From the NCBI GenBank assembly GCA_017483305.1, contig JAFULC010000022.1:1-64000 (forward strand): a stretch of DNA of 64,000 nucleotides, read 5' to 3'. This DNA is from Clostridia bacterium. Its GTDB lineage: Bacteria; Bacillota; Clostridia; Oscillospirales; CAG-272. This document shows, one piece after another, positions 8,388-17,060 of the stretch. The translations under genes were made by a program, and so were the position numbers. The notes under the pieces were generated by a model. It did no database searches, was not told the origin of the DNA, and saw only the letters and a program-made list of their open reading frames with translations. Numbering within the stretch: position 1 is the stretch's first letter; every line of letters starts with the position of its first letter.

Positions 8388-8427
8388 AAAACGGGAGCAG
8401 AACTGTATGTTCTGCTCCCGTTTTTTT
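8386..8427. terminator. Bidirectional terminator between recO and the TIGR04086 gene
   Basis: A 13-bp perfect stem (ACGGGAGCAGAAC and complement), 5-base loop, A-run before and T7 after. It serves the two converging genes. Confidence 0.93.
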
Positions 8428-8926
8428 ATCTCCCAAATCGCCTCTTCCCACGCTTAGCCACTCTCTTAACATTCCCCGCAAGTGCCCCAAGCACCGAAAA
8501 GATCACCACCGCCGCGTGCAGAAGCAAAGTCTGCCAAAGCTCAAAGCTCGAGGACGAAAGCCCCTTGAGCACAATAGAAAGCAGCATCGCACAAGCCGTC
8601 GATAAGCCTCCGCAAATGATCCCGCAAAGCGCAGGCGCATCCTTGACCCTTTTCACAGTAACAACCCCACCTATAAAAGCGGAGGGAAGGAGCGCAAGAA
8701 GCGAAAGCGGTGTGATAAGCCCCGAGGGATCGGGACTTGTAAGCGCCACCGCCGAAAAGACGCTGATAAGCACGAGCCCCGACACAAAGGTCGCGGCGAT
8801 CCCCAAAACAGAAGCCTTCAGTACAGCGGTAAAAAGTGGCGACTCGTCGCCCGAGCGTGACCGCGCGGCAACCGAAGTCGTGCGCGAGCGCACGAGCGCG
8901 CTTGAGTGTCTTCGATCTTTGTTCAT
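8426..8926 (-). CDS. TIGR04086-type membrane protein
   Basis: A 166-residue protein with a basic, Ser/Arg-rich N terminus (about 1-35) and four hydrophobic segments covering the rest, ending in a strongly basic tail. The layout matches the TIGR04086 family of Firmicutes, which often sits next to yajC as here; its function is unknown. The open frame extends upstream to 9034, but on the minus strand GGAGGCG is placed eight bases before the ATG at 8926, and the longer form would add an unlikely leader, so I chose 8926. Confidence 0.75.
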   Translation of the reverse strand: MNKDRRHSSALVRSRTTSVAARSRSGDESPLFTAVLKASVLGIAATFVSGLVLISVFSAVALTSPDPSGLITPLSLLALLPSAFIGGVVTVKRVKDAPALCGIICGGLSTACAMLLSIVLKGLSSSSFELWQTLLLHAAVVIFSVLGALAGNVKRVAKRGKRRFGR

Positions 8927-9002
8927 AATAAAAACGCCTCCGTAACGTATATTTCCGTAGAAATATATGCCCATAGAAGCGTTTTTATTACTTTTATAAG
9001 GA

Positions 9003-9344
9003 TCAGTCGATAGAGTCCTCAGCCTTAACGTCAACGCGGCTGACAGCGCTCTTGAGAATGCGGATCTTCGTGCCGTCGCGGCTGGTCTCGATAACGCAGG
9101 TCTCTTCCTTGATGCTTACTATCTTGCCGATGATACCGCCGATAGTTGTGATCTCGTCGCCAACCTGAAGGTTGTTACGCATGTTTGCGGTTTCTCTTTC
9201 CTGCTTTCTCTGGCTGCGGGTAGTGAAGAAAAATACCGCAATGAGCGCCACGATCATTATAATGGGCATAAGCAGACCGCCAAGTCCACCGCCACCGGTT
9301 GCATTAGCATCGGTCAACGCGAGCAAAAGAGCTGTATTGATCAT
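9003..9344 (-). CDS. yajC: Preprotein translocase subunit YajC
   Basis: A 113-residue protein with a Gly-rich stretch (17-23), one membrane segment (about 24-41), the conserved TTRSQRKQ and the cytoplasmic domain motifs LQVGDEITTIGGIIGKIVSI. YajC associates with SecDF and the YidC-Sec holotranslocon. No secDF neighbours are visible here. It has its own consensus promoter (9389-9417) and AAAGGTAA before the start; the TIGR04086 gene follows 76 bp downstream. Confidence 0.95.
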   Translation of the reverse strand: MINTALLLALTDANATGGGGLGGLLMPIIMIVALIAVFFFTTRSQRKQERETANMRNNLQVGDEITTIGGIIGKIVSIKEETCVIETSRDGTKIRILKSAVSRVDVKAEDSID

Positions 9345-9388
9345 AATGTTTGATTACCTTTCCTAAGATTTATTTTTCATACCCATAT

Positions 9389-9417
9389 ATTGTACCCGTA
9401 AACAGAGAGCCTGTCAA
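9389..9417 (-). promoter_or_regulatory. Promoter of yajC
   Basis: On the minus strand: TTGACA (9412-9417), 17-bp spacer, TACAAT (9389-9394). Confidence 0.85.
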
Positions 9418-9518
9418 CCTTTTATTTGTAAATTTTTTTCTTTAACTCCGTTTTTTGTCTCATAATTACTCTTTTTTGCCTCGAAAATTGCCAAAAATCA
9501 AAAAAATTGCACTATCTA

Positions 9519-9547
9519 TTGCAATTTGCCGTAAGATGTGTTATAAT
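9519..9547 (+). promoter_or_regulatory. Promoter of the rimM operon
   Basis: TTGCAA at 9519-9524, 17-bp spacer, TATAAT at 9542-9547 with a TG one base before it (extended -10). The remaining leader to 9641 is AT-rich and contains a small hairpin, TGTGCC-T6-GGCACA, at 9570-9587. Confidence 0.85.
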
Positions 9548-9641
9548 TAATGCAATTATTATGTGAAAGTGTGCCTTTTTTGGCACAGATAAGAAAAAAC
9601 GCCTAAAAAATATTGAAAAGCCGAGGCTGAATAAATAAATT

Positions 9642-10157
9642 ATGGAAAAGAAACAGTATCTTGAATGTGCTATAATCATAAATACCCACGGAGTGCGCGG
9701 AGATGTTAAGCTCGAATCTCTCTGCGATAGCCCCGAGGTCCTTGCCTCGCTCGAGCGGGTTTTTACGCTCGAAAACGGCAAATACAGAGAAATAAAAGTG
9801 ACTCACGCGTCAATATTCAAGCAGTTCGTGCTTGCCTCGCTCGAGGGAGTGACCGATATGGATCAGGCGGCAGCAATGAAGGGAACTATGCTCTACGCCT
9901 CGCGCGACGATTTTGAGCTCGACGAGGGAGATTACTTCATCGCCGACCTCATAGGACTTCCCGTTATCGACGTCGAGAGCGGCAAGACCTACGGCACGGT
10001 AAAAGAGGTCATCAACCGCGGCGCGTCGGATATATACGTCGTAAAGACACCCGACGGAGAGCGAATGATGCCCGCAGTCGAGGAATTCGTCAAGAATATT
10101 GATCTCGAAAAGGGAATATTCGTCAAAACCATCCCGGGACTGCTCAGCGACGACTGA
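9642..10157 (+). CDS. rimM: Ribosome maturation factor RimM
   Basis: A 171-residue RimM with the N-terminal RimM domain (opening IINTHGVRGDVKLE) and a C-terminal PRC-barrel (YFIADLIGLPV onward, MMPAVEEFV near the end). It binds S19 in the 30S head during maturation. trmD follows 24 bp later, the standard pair; the usual rpsP upstream is absent. The ribosome binding site is weak (CCGAGG, some 15 bases upstream of ATG 9642). Confidence 0.95.
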   Translation: MEKKQYLECAIIINTHGVRGDVKLESLCDSPEVLASLERVFTLENGKYREIKVTHASIFKQFVLASLEGVTDMDQAAAMKGTMLYASRDDFELDEGDYFIADLIGLPVIDVESGKTYGTVKEVINRGASDIYVVKTPDGERMMPAVEEFVKNIDLEKGIFVKTIPGLLSDD

Positions 10158-10181
10158 TAAAGACAATTAAAAGGACAAATT

Positions 10182-10886
10182 ATGAGATTTGATATAATGA
10201 CACTCTTTCCCGACCTTGTGAATACGGTGCTGGGCGAGAGCATCATCGGCAGAGCGCAAAAAAGCGGCGCGGTCGAGATAAACACCTACAATATCCGCGA
10301 TTATAGCGAGGACAAGCACCGTCGGGTAGACGATACCCCCTATGGCGGCGGCAAGGGAATGCTTATGATGGCGCCCCCTATCTATAATTGCTATTCGGCG
10401 ATCCTGGAGCAGCAAAAGGGAGTCGGATTTGAGCCCGAAAGCCGCAGAGTGATATATATGTCGCCTGCAGGTAAGGTGCTCGATCAGAAAAAAGCCGAGG
10501 AGCTTTCAAAGCTTGATAATGTAATCATTCTTTGCGGACACTACGAGGGCGTGGATCGCCGCATAATCGACGAGATCGTCGACGAGGAGATTTCGATAGG
10601 CGACTTCGTGCTCACGGGCGGCGAGATCCCCGCAACCATACTCGTGGATGCAGTCTCGCGTCTTTTGCCGGGAGTTCTGTCAGATCCCGAGTGCTACGAA
10701 AAGGAAAGCATCTCGTCGGGTATGCTCGAATATCCGCAGTATACAAGACCCTATGAGTTCCACGGTGTCAAGGTTCCCGACGTGCTTATCTCGGGACACC
10801 ACGCCAATATCGACAAATGGCGCGAGGAGACCGCAAGAGAGCTGACCGAGAAAAATCGTCCCGACCTTCTGGACGGGAAAAAATAA
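10182..10886 (+). CDS. trmD: tRNA (guanine-37 N1)-methyltransferase TrmD
   Basis: A 234-residue SPOUT methyltransferase that makes m1G37 and prevents frameshifting. It has the N-terminal LFPDLV segment, PYGGGKGMLMM, the knot region IILCGHYEGVDRRI and GDFVLTGGE, and the YTRP motif (YPQYTRPYEFHG). Length is typical. AAAGGACA precedes the ATG. Operon with rimM. Confidence 0.97.
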   Translation: MRFDIMTLFPDLVNTVLGESIIGRAQKSGAVEINTYNIRDYSEDKHRRVDDTPYGGGKGMLMMAPPIYNCYSAILEQQKGVGFEPESRRVIYMSPAGKVLDQKKAEELSKLDNVIILCGHYEGVDRRIIDEIVDEEISIGDFVLTGGEIPATILVDAVSRLLPGVLSDPECYEKESISSGMLEYPQYTRPYEFHGVKVPDVLISGHHANIDKWREETARELTEKNRPDLLDGKK

Positions 10887-10920
10887 AGCATAAACGCCTC
10901 GCGGAAGGGAGGAAAAGAAC

Positions 10921-12903
10921 TTGGCAACAAGAAAAAAGGAAAAGCAGCGTAAGGGCTCGTTTTTCCTGAACGCCATAAACGCATTTACGGCGTTTATATA
11001 TTCATTGTTTGCAAACGGACGAACGGGCAGCTGGCTGTCGCGCGCGGACCGTATGTATGAAAACAGCTTTTGCGCAAGGCTTTTGAATAACACCGCGCAA
11101 TCCAAGAAAAACGGAGCGCTGAAAAAGCAAGCAAATCGCGTCTTCAAGGAAAGTAAGATACTGCAGCTTTTACGCTCGTTGAGAGAAATAATGTCCTCTC
11201 TGAAGGTGCAGGTGTACGGAATGTTCTTTTTGGTCTACGGAATAACCTCCGCGATCATGTATTTCGTTCCGATACTTCTGTACCGTGAAGGCAGATTTGG
11301 AATATCGTCACTCTTTACGTCGGTTACGGTAATAGTCTGCTCGCTTCCTATGTTGATGTCGTCCAAAAACCTTGCGACAACTATCTATGAGAATAAATTT
11401 CTCAATAAGGTCTTTCTGTCGTTCTTGGGAGTGCCCGAGGAAAAGCTGGCATCCAATAAAAAGAAGACGGGCGGAGTCGAGAGTATGTTCGTCGTGGGAA
11501 TCATCGCGATCGCCTGCGGAATTATGACCTATTTTCTCCATTCGTCGTATCTGCTCTGGGCAGTACTTGCGATAATAGTCATGGTACTCGTTTTCTCAAC
11601 CACAGAAACGGGGGTTGTGATCACGATCGCTGCAACGCCCTTCCTCGGATACCTTGGCGTGTCCAACCTTATCCTTATCTCACTGATAGCAATCACCGCG
11701 ATCTCGTATGCCATCAAGGTGATCAAGCACAGACGAGTCGTTACGTTCTCGGCAGAGAGCATAATGGTATTCATCTTCTGCGGATTTATGATCGTCGCAT
11801 CGCTTTTCTCGGACGGCGGTGCACAGACGGTGTGGGATACTTTGTATTCGGTAGTGATCATCCTCGGCGGATTTTTCATGACCTATAATCTAATCCGGGA
11901 GAGAAAACGCCTTAACGCCTGCGTTAAGATAATGACCGTAAGCTTTTTCATACTTGCCGCCGTCGGCGTCTGGAACGTGTTCTACGATGCGATAGCGGAC
12001 GGATTTATCTATTCGATACACGAGTATGCGCGCCCGATATTTGAGGGACAGTCGCTCAACATACCCGACACCGCAGAGGTGTACGGAGTGCTTGCGGTAA
12101 TAGTAACGCCAATGCTCTTTGCCTATATGTCAAAGGAGCGAAGCGTCAGAGGCGTGACATTAAGACTTATCGCCATGGCGATCGTGGTGCTTTCCGTGTT
12201 CATCTACGGCACGTATGAGACCGCAATAGCAATGCTGATCGAATTTTGTCCGTTCTGGCTTCTGTATAGCCATAAGACTCTGACCGCGCTTATAGTTCTT
12301 ATGATCCCCGTAGGCGCGTTCGTTATCATCTACCCGTATCTTGCACAGTACGTCGACTTCGGCGAAGCGTTAAAAACAGTATCCTGGATCTTGCCCGAGG
12401 AATCGTCAAGCGCCCCGATGCGAATGAGCGTGTTTGAAAGCACGCTTGCAATGCTTCGCGATGGCAGACTTCTTGGAATAGGAGCAGGCGAGCACGCCTT
12501 CACGTCATCTTATTACGGGTACGCGACCGCGGTGTCCGAGGGAGCAACCTCGTCGGGCTCGCATTGGCTGCAGGTCATGTGCTGGTCGGGAATCGGCGGC
12601 ACTGCAGTGTTCCTTATCTTCTGTTGCCGCTTGCTTTGTAAGGGCGTGGGAAGTGTTGCTGGAATACGCGAGAACGAAAACAGAAGAAAACCGTTGGCTT
12701 TAACGGTAGCACTCTTTACGGCGCTCGTATTCGGAAGTGTCAGCTGCCTGTGGGACGACGTCAGAATGCTCTACCTTTTCTGGACTGCGGCAGGCTTGCT
12801 TGCGGGATATGTAAGAGCCGGCATAGAAGAGGAGCAAAAGAGCGTGATGAGCTTTTCTCACGGCGAAGCCGATTATGACGTTGAATTAAGATTTTATAAA
12901 TAA
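10921..12903 (+). CDS. O-antigen ligase/polymerase-like membrane protein
   Basis: A 660-residue polytopic protein starting at TTG 10921 (GGGAGG nine bases upstream). A basic N-terminal part of about 85 residues precedes about twelve hydrophobic segments. The large loop near residues 500-560 contains GIGAGEHAFTSSYYGY and then SHWLQVMCWSGIGG, the pattern of the Wzy_C/O-antigen ligase superfamily. By family it should polymerise or transfer a lipid-linked glycan outside the membrane. No glycosyltransferases lie nearby; instead two DUF4330-like proteins follow in the same operon, so the substrate is not evident. Assigned to the superfamily only. Confidence 0.75.
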   Translation: MATRKKEKQRKGSFFLNAINAFTAFIYSLFANGRTGSWLSRADRMYENSFCARLLNNTAQSKKNGALKKQANRVFKESKILQLLRSLREIMSSLKVQVYGMFFLVYGITSAIMYFVPILLYREGRFGISSLFTSVTVIVCSLPMLMSSKNLATTIYENKFLNKVFLSFLGVPEEKLASNKKKTGGVESMFVVGIIAIACGIMTYFLHSSYLLWAVLAIIVMVLVFSTTETGVVITIAATPFLGYLGVSNLILISLIAITAISYAIKVIKHRRVVTFSAESIMVFIFCGFMIVASLFSDGGAQTVWDTLYSVVIILGGFFMTYNLIRERKRLNACVKIMTVSFFILAAVGVWNVFYDAIADGFIYSIHEYARPIFEGQSLNIPDTAEVYGVLAVIVTPMLFAYMSKERSVRGVTLRLIAMAIVVLSVFIYGTYETAIAMLIEFCPFWLLYSHKTLTALIVLMIPVGAFVIIYPYLAQYVDFGEALKTVSWILPEESSSAPMRMSVFESTLAMLRDGRLLGIGAGEHAFTSSYYGYATAVSEGATSSGSHWLQVMCWSGIGGTAVFLIFCCRLLCKGVGSVAGIRENENRRKPLALTVALFTALVFGSVSCLWDDVRMLYLFWTAAGLLAGYVRAGIEEEQKSVMSFSHGEADYDVELRFYK

Positions 12904-12920
12904 CGAAAGGATAAAAGAAA

Positions 12921-13514
12921 ATGCCTGAGTTGAAGAACAACGGTCTGAACGAAGAGCCCAAGGATCTGAAAAAAGCGGATTCCGAAAAATCGTCGGGCAC
13001 GTCTCAGATCGATTACGTAGCAGGTCTTCGCGGAGTAAAGTCCAAGGATGCGGGCGATAGTGACCTCGCCAAGACAAAGTCCGCGCGCAAAAAGCTCCCG
13101 CTTGTAGTGGATATAATCATAACCGTGCTTATTCTGGCAATGGTTGCCGGCGTTGCGTTCGGCGCATACTATCTGTTCAGATATTTTTCCACGGATTACG
13201 AAAACGTAACCGTCGAGTATTGCTTTGCAATCCCGTGCGGTGAGAACGGTGCAGAACCTTATGAAGGGCTTGTACACGAGGAGCTCTATTACGACGTAGA
13301 GGATAGCACCGTGTATTTCGGAAAAATAATTTCGGTGGATGCTACCGAGGACGGCTCCCTCGCCCTGCTGACTGTTGAGATCACCGCCAACCATAAGGCA
13401 AGCCAGGGATACTACCTCGGCGAATGCAGAATTGCGGTAGGAAGCGACTATACGCTCAGAATAGACGGTGAGACGGTCAGTGGCACTATCGTCGAATTGA
13501 CGGGAGGAAAGTAA
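12921..13514 (+). CDS. DUF4330-like membrane-anchored protein 1
   Basis: A 197-residue protein. A charged cytoplasmic N terminus (about 1-58) is followed by one membrane segment (about 62-85) and an extracytoplasmic domain rich in beta-type sequence (FGKIISVDATEDG, YTLRIDGETVSGTIVEL). The last part resembles DUF4330 and resembles the next gene, from which it is separated by 1 bp. The long N terminus is unusual for the family. Its coupling to the polymerase-like gene 17 bp upstream suggests a role in an envelope glycan process; the molecular function is unknown. Confidence 0.55.
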   Translation: MPELKNNGLNEEPKDLKKADSEKSSGTSQIDYVAGLRGVKSKDAGDSDLAKTKSARKKLPLVVDIIITVLILAMVAGVAFGAYYLFRYFSTDYENVTVEYCFAIPCGENGAEPYEGLVHEELYYDVEDSTVYFGKIISVDATEDGSLALLTVEITANHKASQGYYLGECRIAVGSDYTLRIDGETVSGTIVELTGGK

Positions 13515-13515
13515 G

Positions 13516-14073
13516 ATGGCAGAGAAGCAGAAAAAATCGGGTTTAAGAATCAACGCGTTTGATGTATTGGTAATATTGCTCGTCCTCTGCCTGATAGGAA
13601 CGGTCGCGTACAGAGTTTACGAGGGCGTTGCGAAGGATAAGGTCGACAGCACCTCGAAATACGTCATAGAGTTCGAATGCGAGGACTACGATAGCCTCGC
13701 GAGATACCTCGCCTCGGGCGATGAGGTCTATCTCTCCTCTAACGGAGCGTTGCTTGGCGAGATATACAGAGGAAGAACCGACTTCCAGGCGATCTACGTA
13801 GAGACCGAAGCAGAGGAGACCACCGTGTCGGACGAAACCACCGATAGCATAATAATCGGCGGCACCGATGACGAGGAGACCGAAACGGGTATGTCCTACA
13901 AGCCCGCAAAGATCACGGGCAAGCTCCGTCTCAACGTCAGCGTGACCGCATCAAGCGAGGGAAGCTACTACACCCTCGGAGACGTCAATTTCTCCAAGGG
14001 AAGCGTTATCAACGTATATACCGAAGACGCAGAATTTACAATAACGATCACAAATATAACGACCGTAAGATAA
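13516..14073 (+). CDS. DUF4330-family membrane-anchored protein 2
   Basis: A 185-residue protein with a short basic N terminus, one membrane segment (about 17-36) preceded by the LRINAFDVLVIL pattern typical of DUF4330, and an extracytoplasmic domain with SGDEVYLSSNGALLGEI. An acidic Thr/Glu-rich loop (about 96-128) interrupts the domain. It is a probable partner or paralogue of the preceding gene. End of the rimM operon; no clear terminator follows, only a 204-bp gap holding the HPr promoter. Confidence 0.65.
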   Translation: MAEKQKKSGLRINAFDVLVILLVLCLIGTVAYRVYEGVAKDKVDSTSKYVIEFECEDYDSLARYLASGDEVYLSSNGALLGEIYRGRTDFQAIYVETEAEETTVSDETTDSIIIGGTDDEETETGMSYKPAKITGKLRLNVSVTASSEGSYYTLGDVNFSKGSVINVYTEDAEFTITITNITTVR

Positions 14074-14160
14074 CGGTTTGAGGCAAAAAAGAGCCGTCGA
14101 TTTGTGTATTTTGCTAAAAAAATCCGTGAAAAACGCGTGAAAAATATACAATATTTGCTC

Positions 14161-14189
14161 TTGATTTTGGAGTGTATTTTTGTTATACT
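14161..14189 (+). promoter_or_regulatory. Promoter of the HPr gene
   Basis: TTGATT at 14161-14166, 17-bp spacer, TATACT at 14184-14189 with TG one base before (extended -10). Confidence 0.75.
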
Positions 14190-14277
14190 TATAGTAACCG
14201 AAGTTCTCGGTTTTATTGCCGACGAATTTTTGAGAAGAATGTAAATCAGAGATACATACAGACAGGAGTAAAAATCG

Positions 14278-14541
14278 ATGAAAACTCGTGAAGTCGTAAT
14301 AACAAATGCGAGCGGTCTCCATGCAAGACCTGCAACGTTCTTTATTCAGAAGGCGAACTGCTATAAGTGCACTATCCTTATTGAAAAAGACGACCGTAAG
14401 GTAAACGCAAAAAGTCTTCTCGGTGTTCTGTCTCTCGGAATTGCAAAGGGAATGACTGTTACGATCAGTGCGGAAGGACAGGACGAGGAAGCAGCGGTAG
14501 AAGGCCTCGTATCCCTTGTAAATTCAGGGTTCAACGAATAA
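14278..14541 (+). CDS. ptsH: HPr-family phosphocarrier protein
   Basis: An 87-residue HPr. The catalytic histidine is present as H15 in GLHARPAT, and the regulatory serine as S46 in AKSLLGVLSLG. H15 separates it from Crh, which has another residue there. It should accept phosphate from enzyme I and, when phosphorylated on S46, act with CcpA. No enzyme I, HprK or sugar permease is nearby. AGGAG lies nine bases before ATG 14278. It has its own promoter and its own terminator before uvrC. Confidence 0.92.
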   Translation: MKTREVVITNASGLHARPATFFIQKANCYKCTILIEKDDRKVNAKSLLGVLSLGIAKGMTVTISAEGQDEEAAVEGLVSLVNSGFNE

Positions 14542-14561
14542 TAACAGAACAGTGCCAAGAG

Positions 14562-14598
14562 TGCGGAGACGGTCGAAAAACGGCTGCTCTGCATTTTT
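14562..14598 (+). terminator. Terminator between HPr and uvrC
   Basis: TGCGGAG pairs with CTCTGCA around an imperfect inner stem, followed by T5. Read-through could still feed uvrC, for which I see no separate promoter. Confidence 0.7.
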
Positions 14599-14625
14599 CA
14601 ACTTAAAAAGGAAGGAGAGTAGGGA

Positions 14626-16464
14626 ATGCCGATCAAGGAAAACGAAATGAAAATATTGCTCGAAAAGGCAAACTCTCTGCCTCTGCGCCCCGGCGTGTAT
14701 ATAATGAAAAACGCCGCGGGAAGCGTGATCTACGTCGGAAAATCACGAAAGCTGAAAAACCGCGTCTCACAGTATTTTCAAAATAGCGAAAAGAATGCAA
14801 AAACCGCAGGAATGGTAAGAGCGGTAAAGGATTTCGACTATTATGTCTGCGACACCGAGATCGAAGCGCTCTCACTCGAAAATACCCTTATAAAGCAGTA
14901 TTCACCCAAATATAATATACGCCTCAAGGATGCAAAATCCTACCCCTATATCAAGCTGACCGACGAGCTCTATCCAAGACTTGTAATGACACGAAAGCGC
15001 GGCGAGGGCGGCAGATATTTCGGACCCTATTCGGGCACGTCGACCGTCTTTTCGGTCATAAATACACTCTCCGCAGTGCTCGGACTCCCAACCTGTAAAC
15101 GAAAATTCCCGAGAGACATCGGCAAGGAGCGCCCCTGCCTATATTATCAAATGAAAAAATGCTGCGGCGTCTGCACGGGCAATGTCGAGCCCGACGAGTA
15201 TCTTGAAAAGATCAGATATGCCACCGACGTGCTCCGCGGACATACCAAGGAGGTCAAAAGCAAGCTGACCGAGCAGATGTACGAGTACGCCGAGAACGAA
15301 AGATTTGAGGCAGCGGCAAGGTGCAGAGACACGATAGCTGCGCTTGACCGACTCGGGCAAAAGCAGAAGGTGGTCGCACCATCTGACACCGAGCACGACG
15401 TTATCGCGCTCTATAACGACGACGTATGCTCCTGCATCTCGGTGTTCTTCATCCGCGACGGAGCAGTGAGCGATAAGCAGGAATTCGTTTACGGCGCAGA
15501 CAGGATCATAGACGAGCAGAACGTCTCGGCGTTCATCTGCGAGCTCTATCAGATAAGAGAATATATCCCCAAAAGCATTCTGCTTTCCTTCGAGCTTGAC
15601 GACGGAGACAGAGAAACGCTCAGCGCATATCTCTCCGAGCGCGCAGGAAGAAAAGTAACCGTAAGAACGGCAGAGCGCGGAGACAACAAGGCGCTTTGCG
15701 ATATGGTAAGAGACAATGCAGAGGAGAGGGCAAAGGCGTATAAAAACGCGGCAGAGAAGGATGAAAAGGTACTTACCCGACTCGCCGAGCTGCTCTCACT
15801 TGAGACCTACCCCGAAAGGATCGAGGCGTACGATATATCCAACCTCGGACGTGAGCATATCACCGCAGGAATGATAGTGACCGACGGCACAAGCTTCAAG
15901 AAAAGCGACTACCGTTCCTTCAAAATAACCTCGGTCAAGGATAGCACCGACGACTATGCAAGCATGCGCGAGGCAATCTCACGCCGACTCGATCACCTCG
16001 AGGACGAAAACGGCTCGTTTTCGGAGCTCCCCGACCTTATCCTGCTCGACGGCGGCAAGGGACACGTCTCGGTCGTCCGCGAGCTGCTCAGAGAAAAGGG
16101 AATAGATATCGCGGTCTTCGGTATGGTCAAGGACGATTTCCATAAAACTCGCGCACTCTGTACCGACACCGAGGAGATCAGCATCGCCAAGGAAAACGCT
16201 CTCTTCGTGTTTATCTATAAGATACAGGAGGAGGTCCACCGCTTCACCGTCTCAAGAATGGATAGCGCGAAGCGTAAGACACTCACAAGATCCTCTCTCA
16301 CAAAAATAAGCGGAATTGGCGACGCCAAGGCAAAGCTTCTGCTCTCGTACTTCGGCGGTATCGGAGCGATAAAGACCGCCACCGAGAGCGAGATCGCCTC
16401 CGTTAAGGGCATCAGCGCAAGGGATGCCGCAAAAATAAAGGAATATTTCAACAATAAGGACTGA
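14626..16464 (+). CDS. uvrC: Excinuclease ABC subunit C
   Basis: A 612-residue UvrC that makes both incisions in nucleotide excision repair. It has a GIY-YIG domain (about 18-95, opening LRPGVYIMKN and VIYVGKSRKLKNR), a cysteine cluster near 170-183 (CLYYQMKKCCGVC), a UVR motif (about 203-238), the RNase H-like endonuclease with the catalytic Asp in EAYDISNLGREHITAGMIV and LILLDGGKGH, and a C-terminal helix-hairpin-helix pair (about 555-612). GGAAGGAG precedes ATG 14626. uvrB and uvrA are 2.6 kb further on. Confidence 0.97.
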   Translation: MPIKENEMKILLEKANSLPLRPGVYIMKNAAGSVIYVGKSRKLKNRVSQYFQNSEKNAKTAGMVRAVKDFDYYVCDTEIEALSLENTLIKQYSPKYNIRLKDAKSYPYIKLTDELYPRLVMTRKRGEGGRYFGPYSGTSTVFSVINTLSAVLGLPTCKRKFPRDIGKERPCLYYQMKKCCGVCTGNVEPDEYLEKIRYATDVLRGHTKEVKSKLTEQMYEYAENERFEAAARCRDTIAALDRLGQKQKVVAPSDTEHDVIALYNDDVCSCISVFFIRDGAVSDKQEFVYGADRIIDEQNVSAFICELYQIREYIPKSILLSFELDDGDRETLSAYLSERAGRKVTVRTAERGDNKALCDMVRDNAEERAKAYKNAAEKDEKVLTRLAELLSLETYPERIEAYDISNLGREHITAGMIVTDGTSFKKSDYRSFKITSVKDSTDDYASMREAISRRLDHLEDENGSFSELPDLILLDGGKGHVSVVRELLREKGIDIAVFGMVKDDFHKTRALCTDTEEISIAKENALFVFIYKIQEEVHRFTVSRMDSAKRKTLTRSSLTKISGIGDAKAKLLLSYFGGIGAIKTATESEIASVKGISARDAAKIKEYFNNKD

Positions 16465-16466
16465 TT

Positions 16467-17030
16467 ATGATGCGAATAATAACGGGCAAGGCCCGAGGAA
16501 TAAAGCTCGTAACGCTTGAGGGCGAAAATACCCGACCGACCTCGGAGCGCGCCAAGGAGGCGGTATTTTCAATGCTCCAGTTTGATCTCGAGGGCAGAGA
16601 GGTGCTCGACCTTTTTGCAGGCTCGGGACAGATGGGACTTGAGGCGGTGTCACGCGGCGCGGCAAGCGCTACCTTCGTCGACAAATCCAAGGATGCCGCC
16701 GCGGTCATATCCAAAAACATCGAGAAAACACATCTCGATTCACAGTGCCGACTTTTTACCGCCGACGTCTCGGACTATATCCGTACCGTAAGGGGCAGAA
16801 GAAGATTTGATATCGTTTTCATCGACCCACCGTATAGCCTGCGCGCCGTGCCGCCCACGCTCGAGGCGCTTTTGAGCGCAGAATTGCTCAAGCCGACCTC
16901 AATTTTGGTCTGCGAGAGCGCCGAGGAGGATATTTTTGAAAATGATCCCGACCTCGCGGCAAAATTTGAGATGATCAAGCGCGCAAAATACGGAGTCGCG
17001 CATATAACAGTCATAAAGCCCATAATTTAA
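16467..17030 (+). CDS. rsmD: 16S rRNA (guanine-966 N2)-methyltransferase RsmD
   Basis: A 187-residue Rossmann methyltransferase. MRIITGKARG opens the protein, the SAM-binding motif is VLDLFAGSGQMGLEAVSRGA, and the catalytic motif is FIDPPY. It starts 2 bp after uvrC with AAGGA in the uvrC tail; ATG 16470 directly after is an alternative. Followed by coaD, the usual pair. Confidence 0.95.
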   Translation: MMRIITGKARGIKLVTLEGENTRPTSERAKEAVFSMLQFDLEGREVLDLFAGSGQMGLEAVSRGAASATFVDKSKDAAAVISKNIEKTHLDSQCRLFTADVSDYIRTVRGRRRFDIVFIDPPYSLRAVPPTLEALLSAELLKPTSILVCESAEEDIFENDPDLAAKFEMIKRAKYGVAHITVIKPII

Positions 17031-17060
17031 TCAAAAAAATCGGATTTCAGGAGAAAAACT

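Noticed and set aside
8927..9034. Longer N terminus for the TIGR04086 protein
   Set aside because: The extension lacks a ribosome binding site and overlaps the yajC 3' end; GGAGGCG before 8926 decides the start.
14278..14541. Crh instead of HPr
   Set aside because: The residue at position 15 is histidine, so the protein can take phosphate from enzyme I; Crh lacks it.
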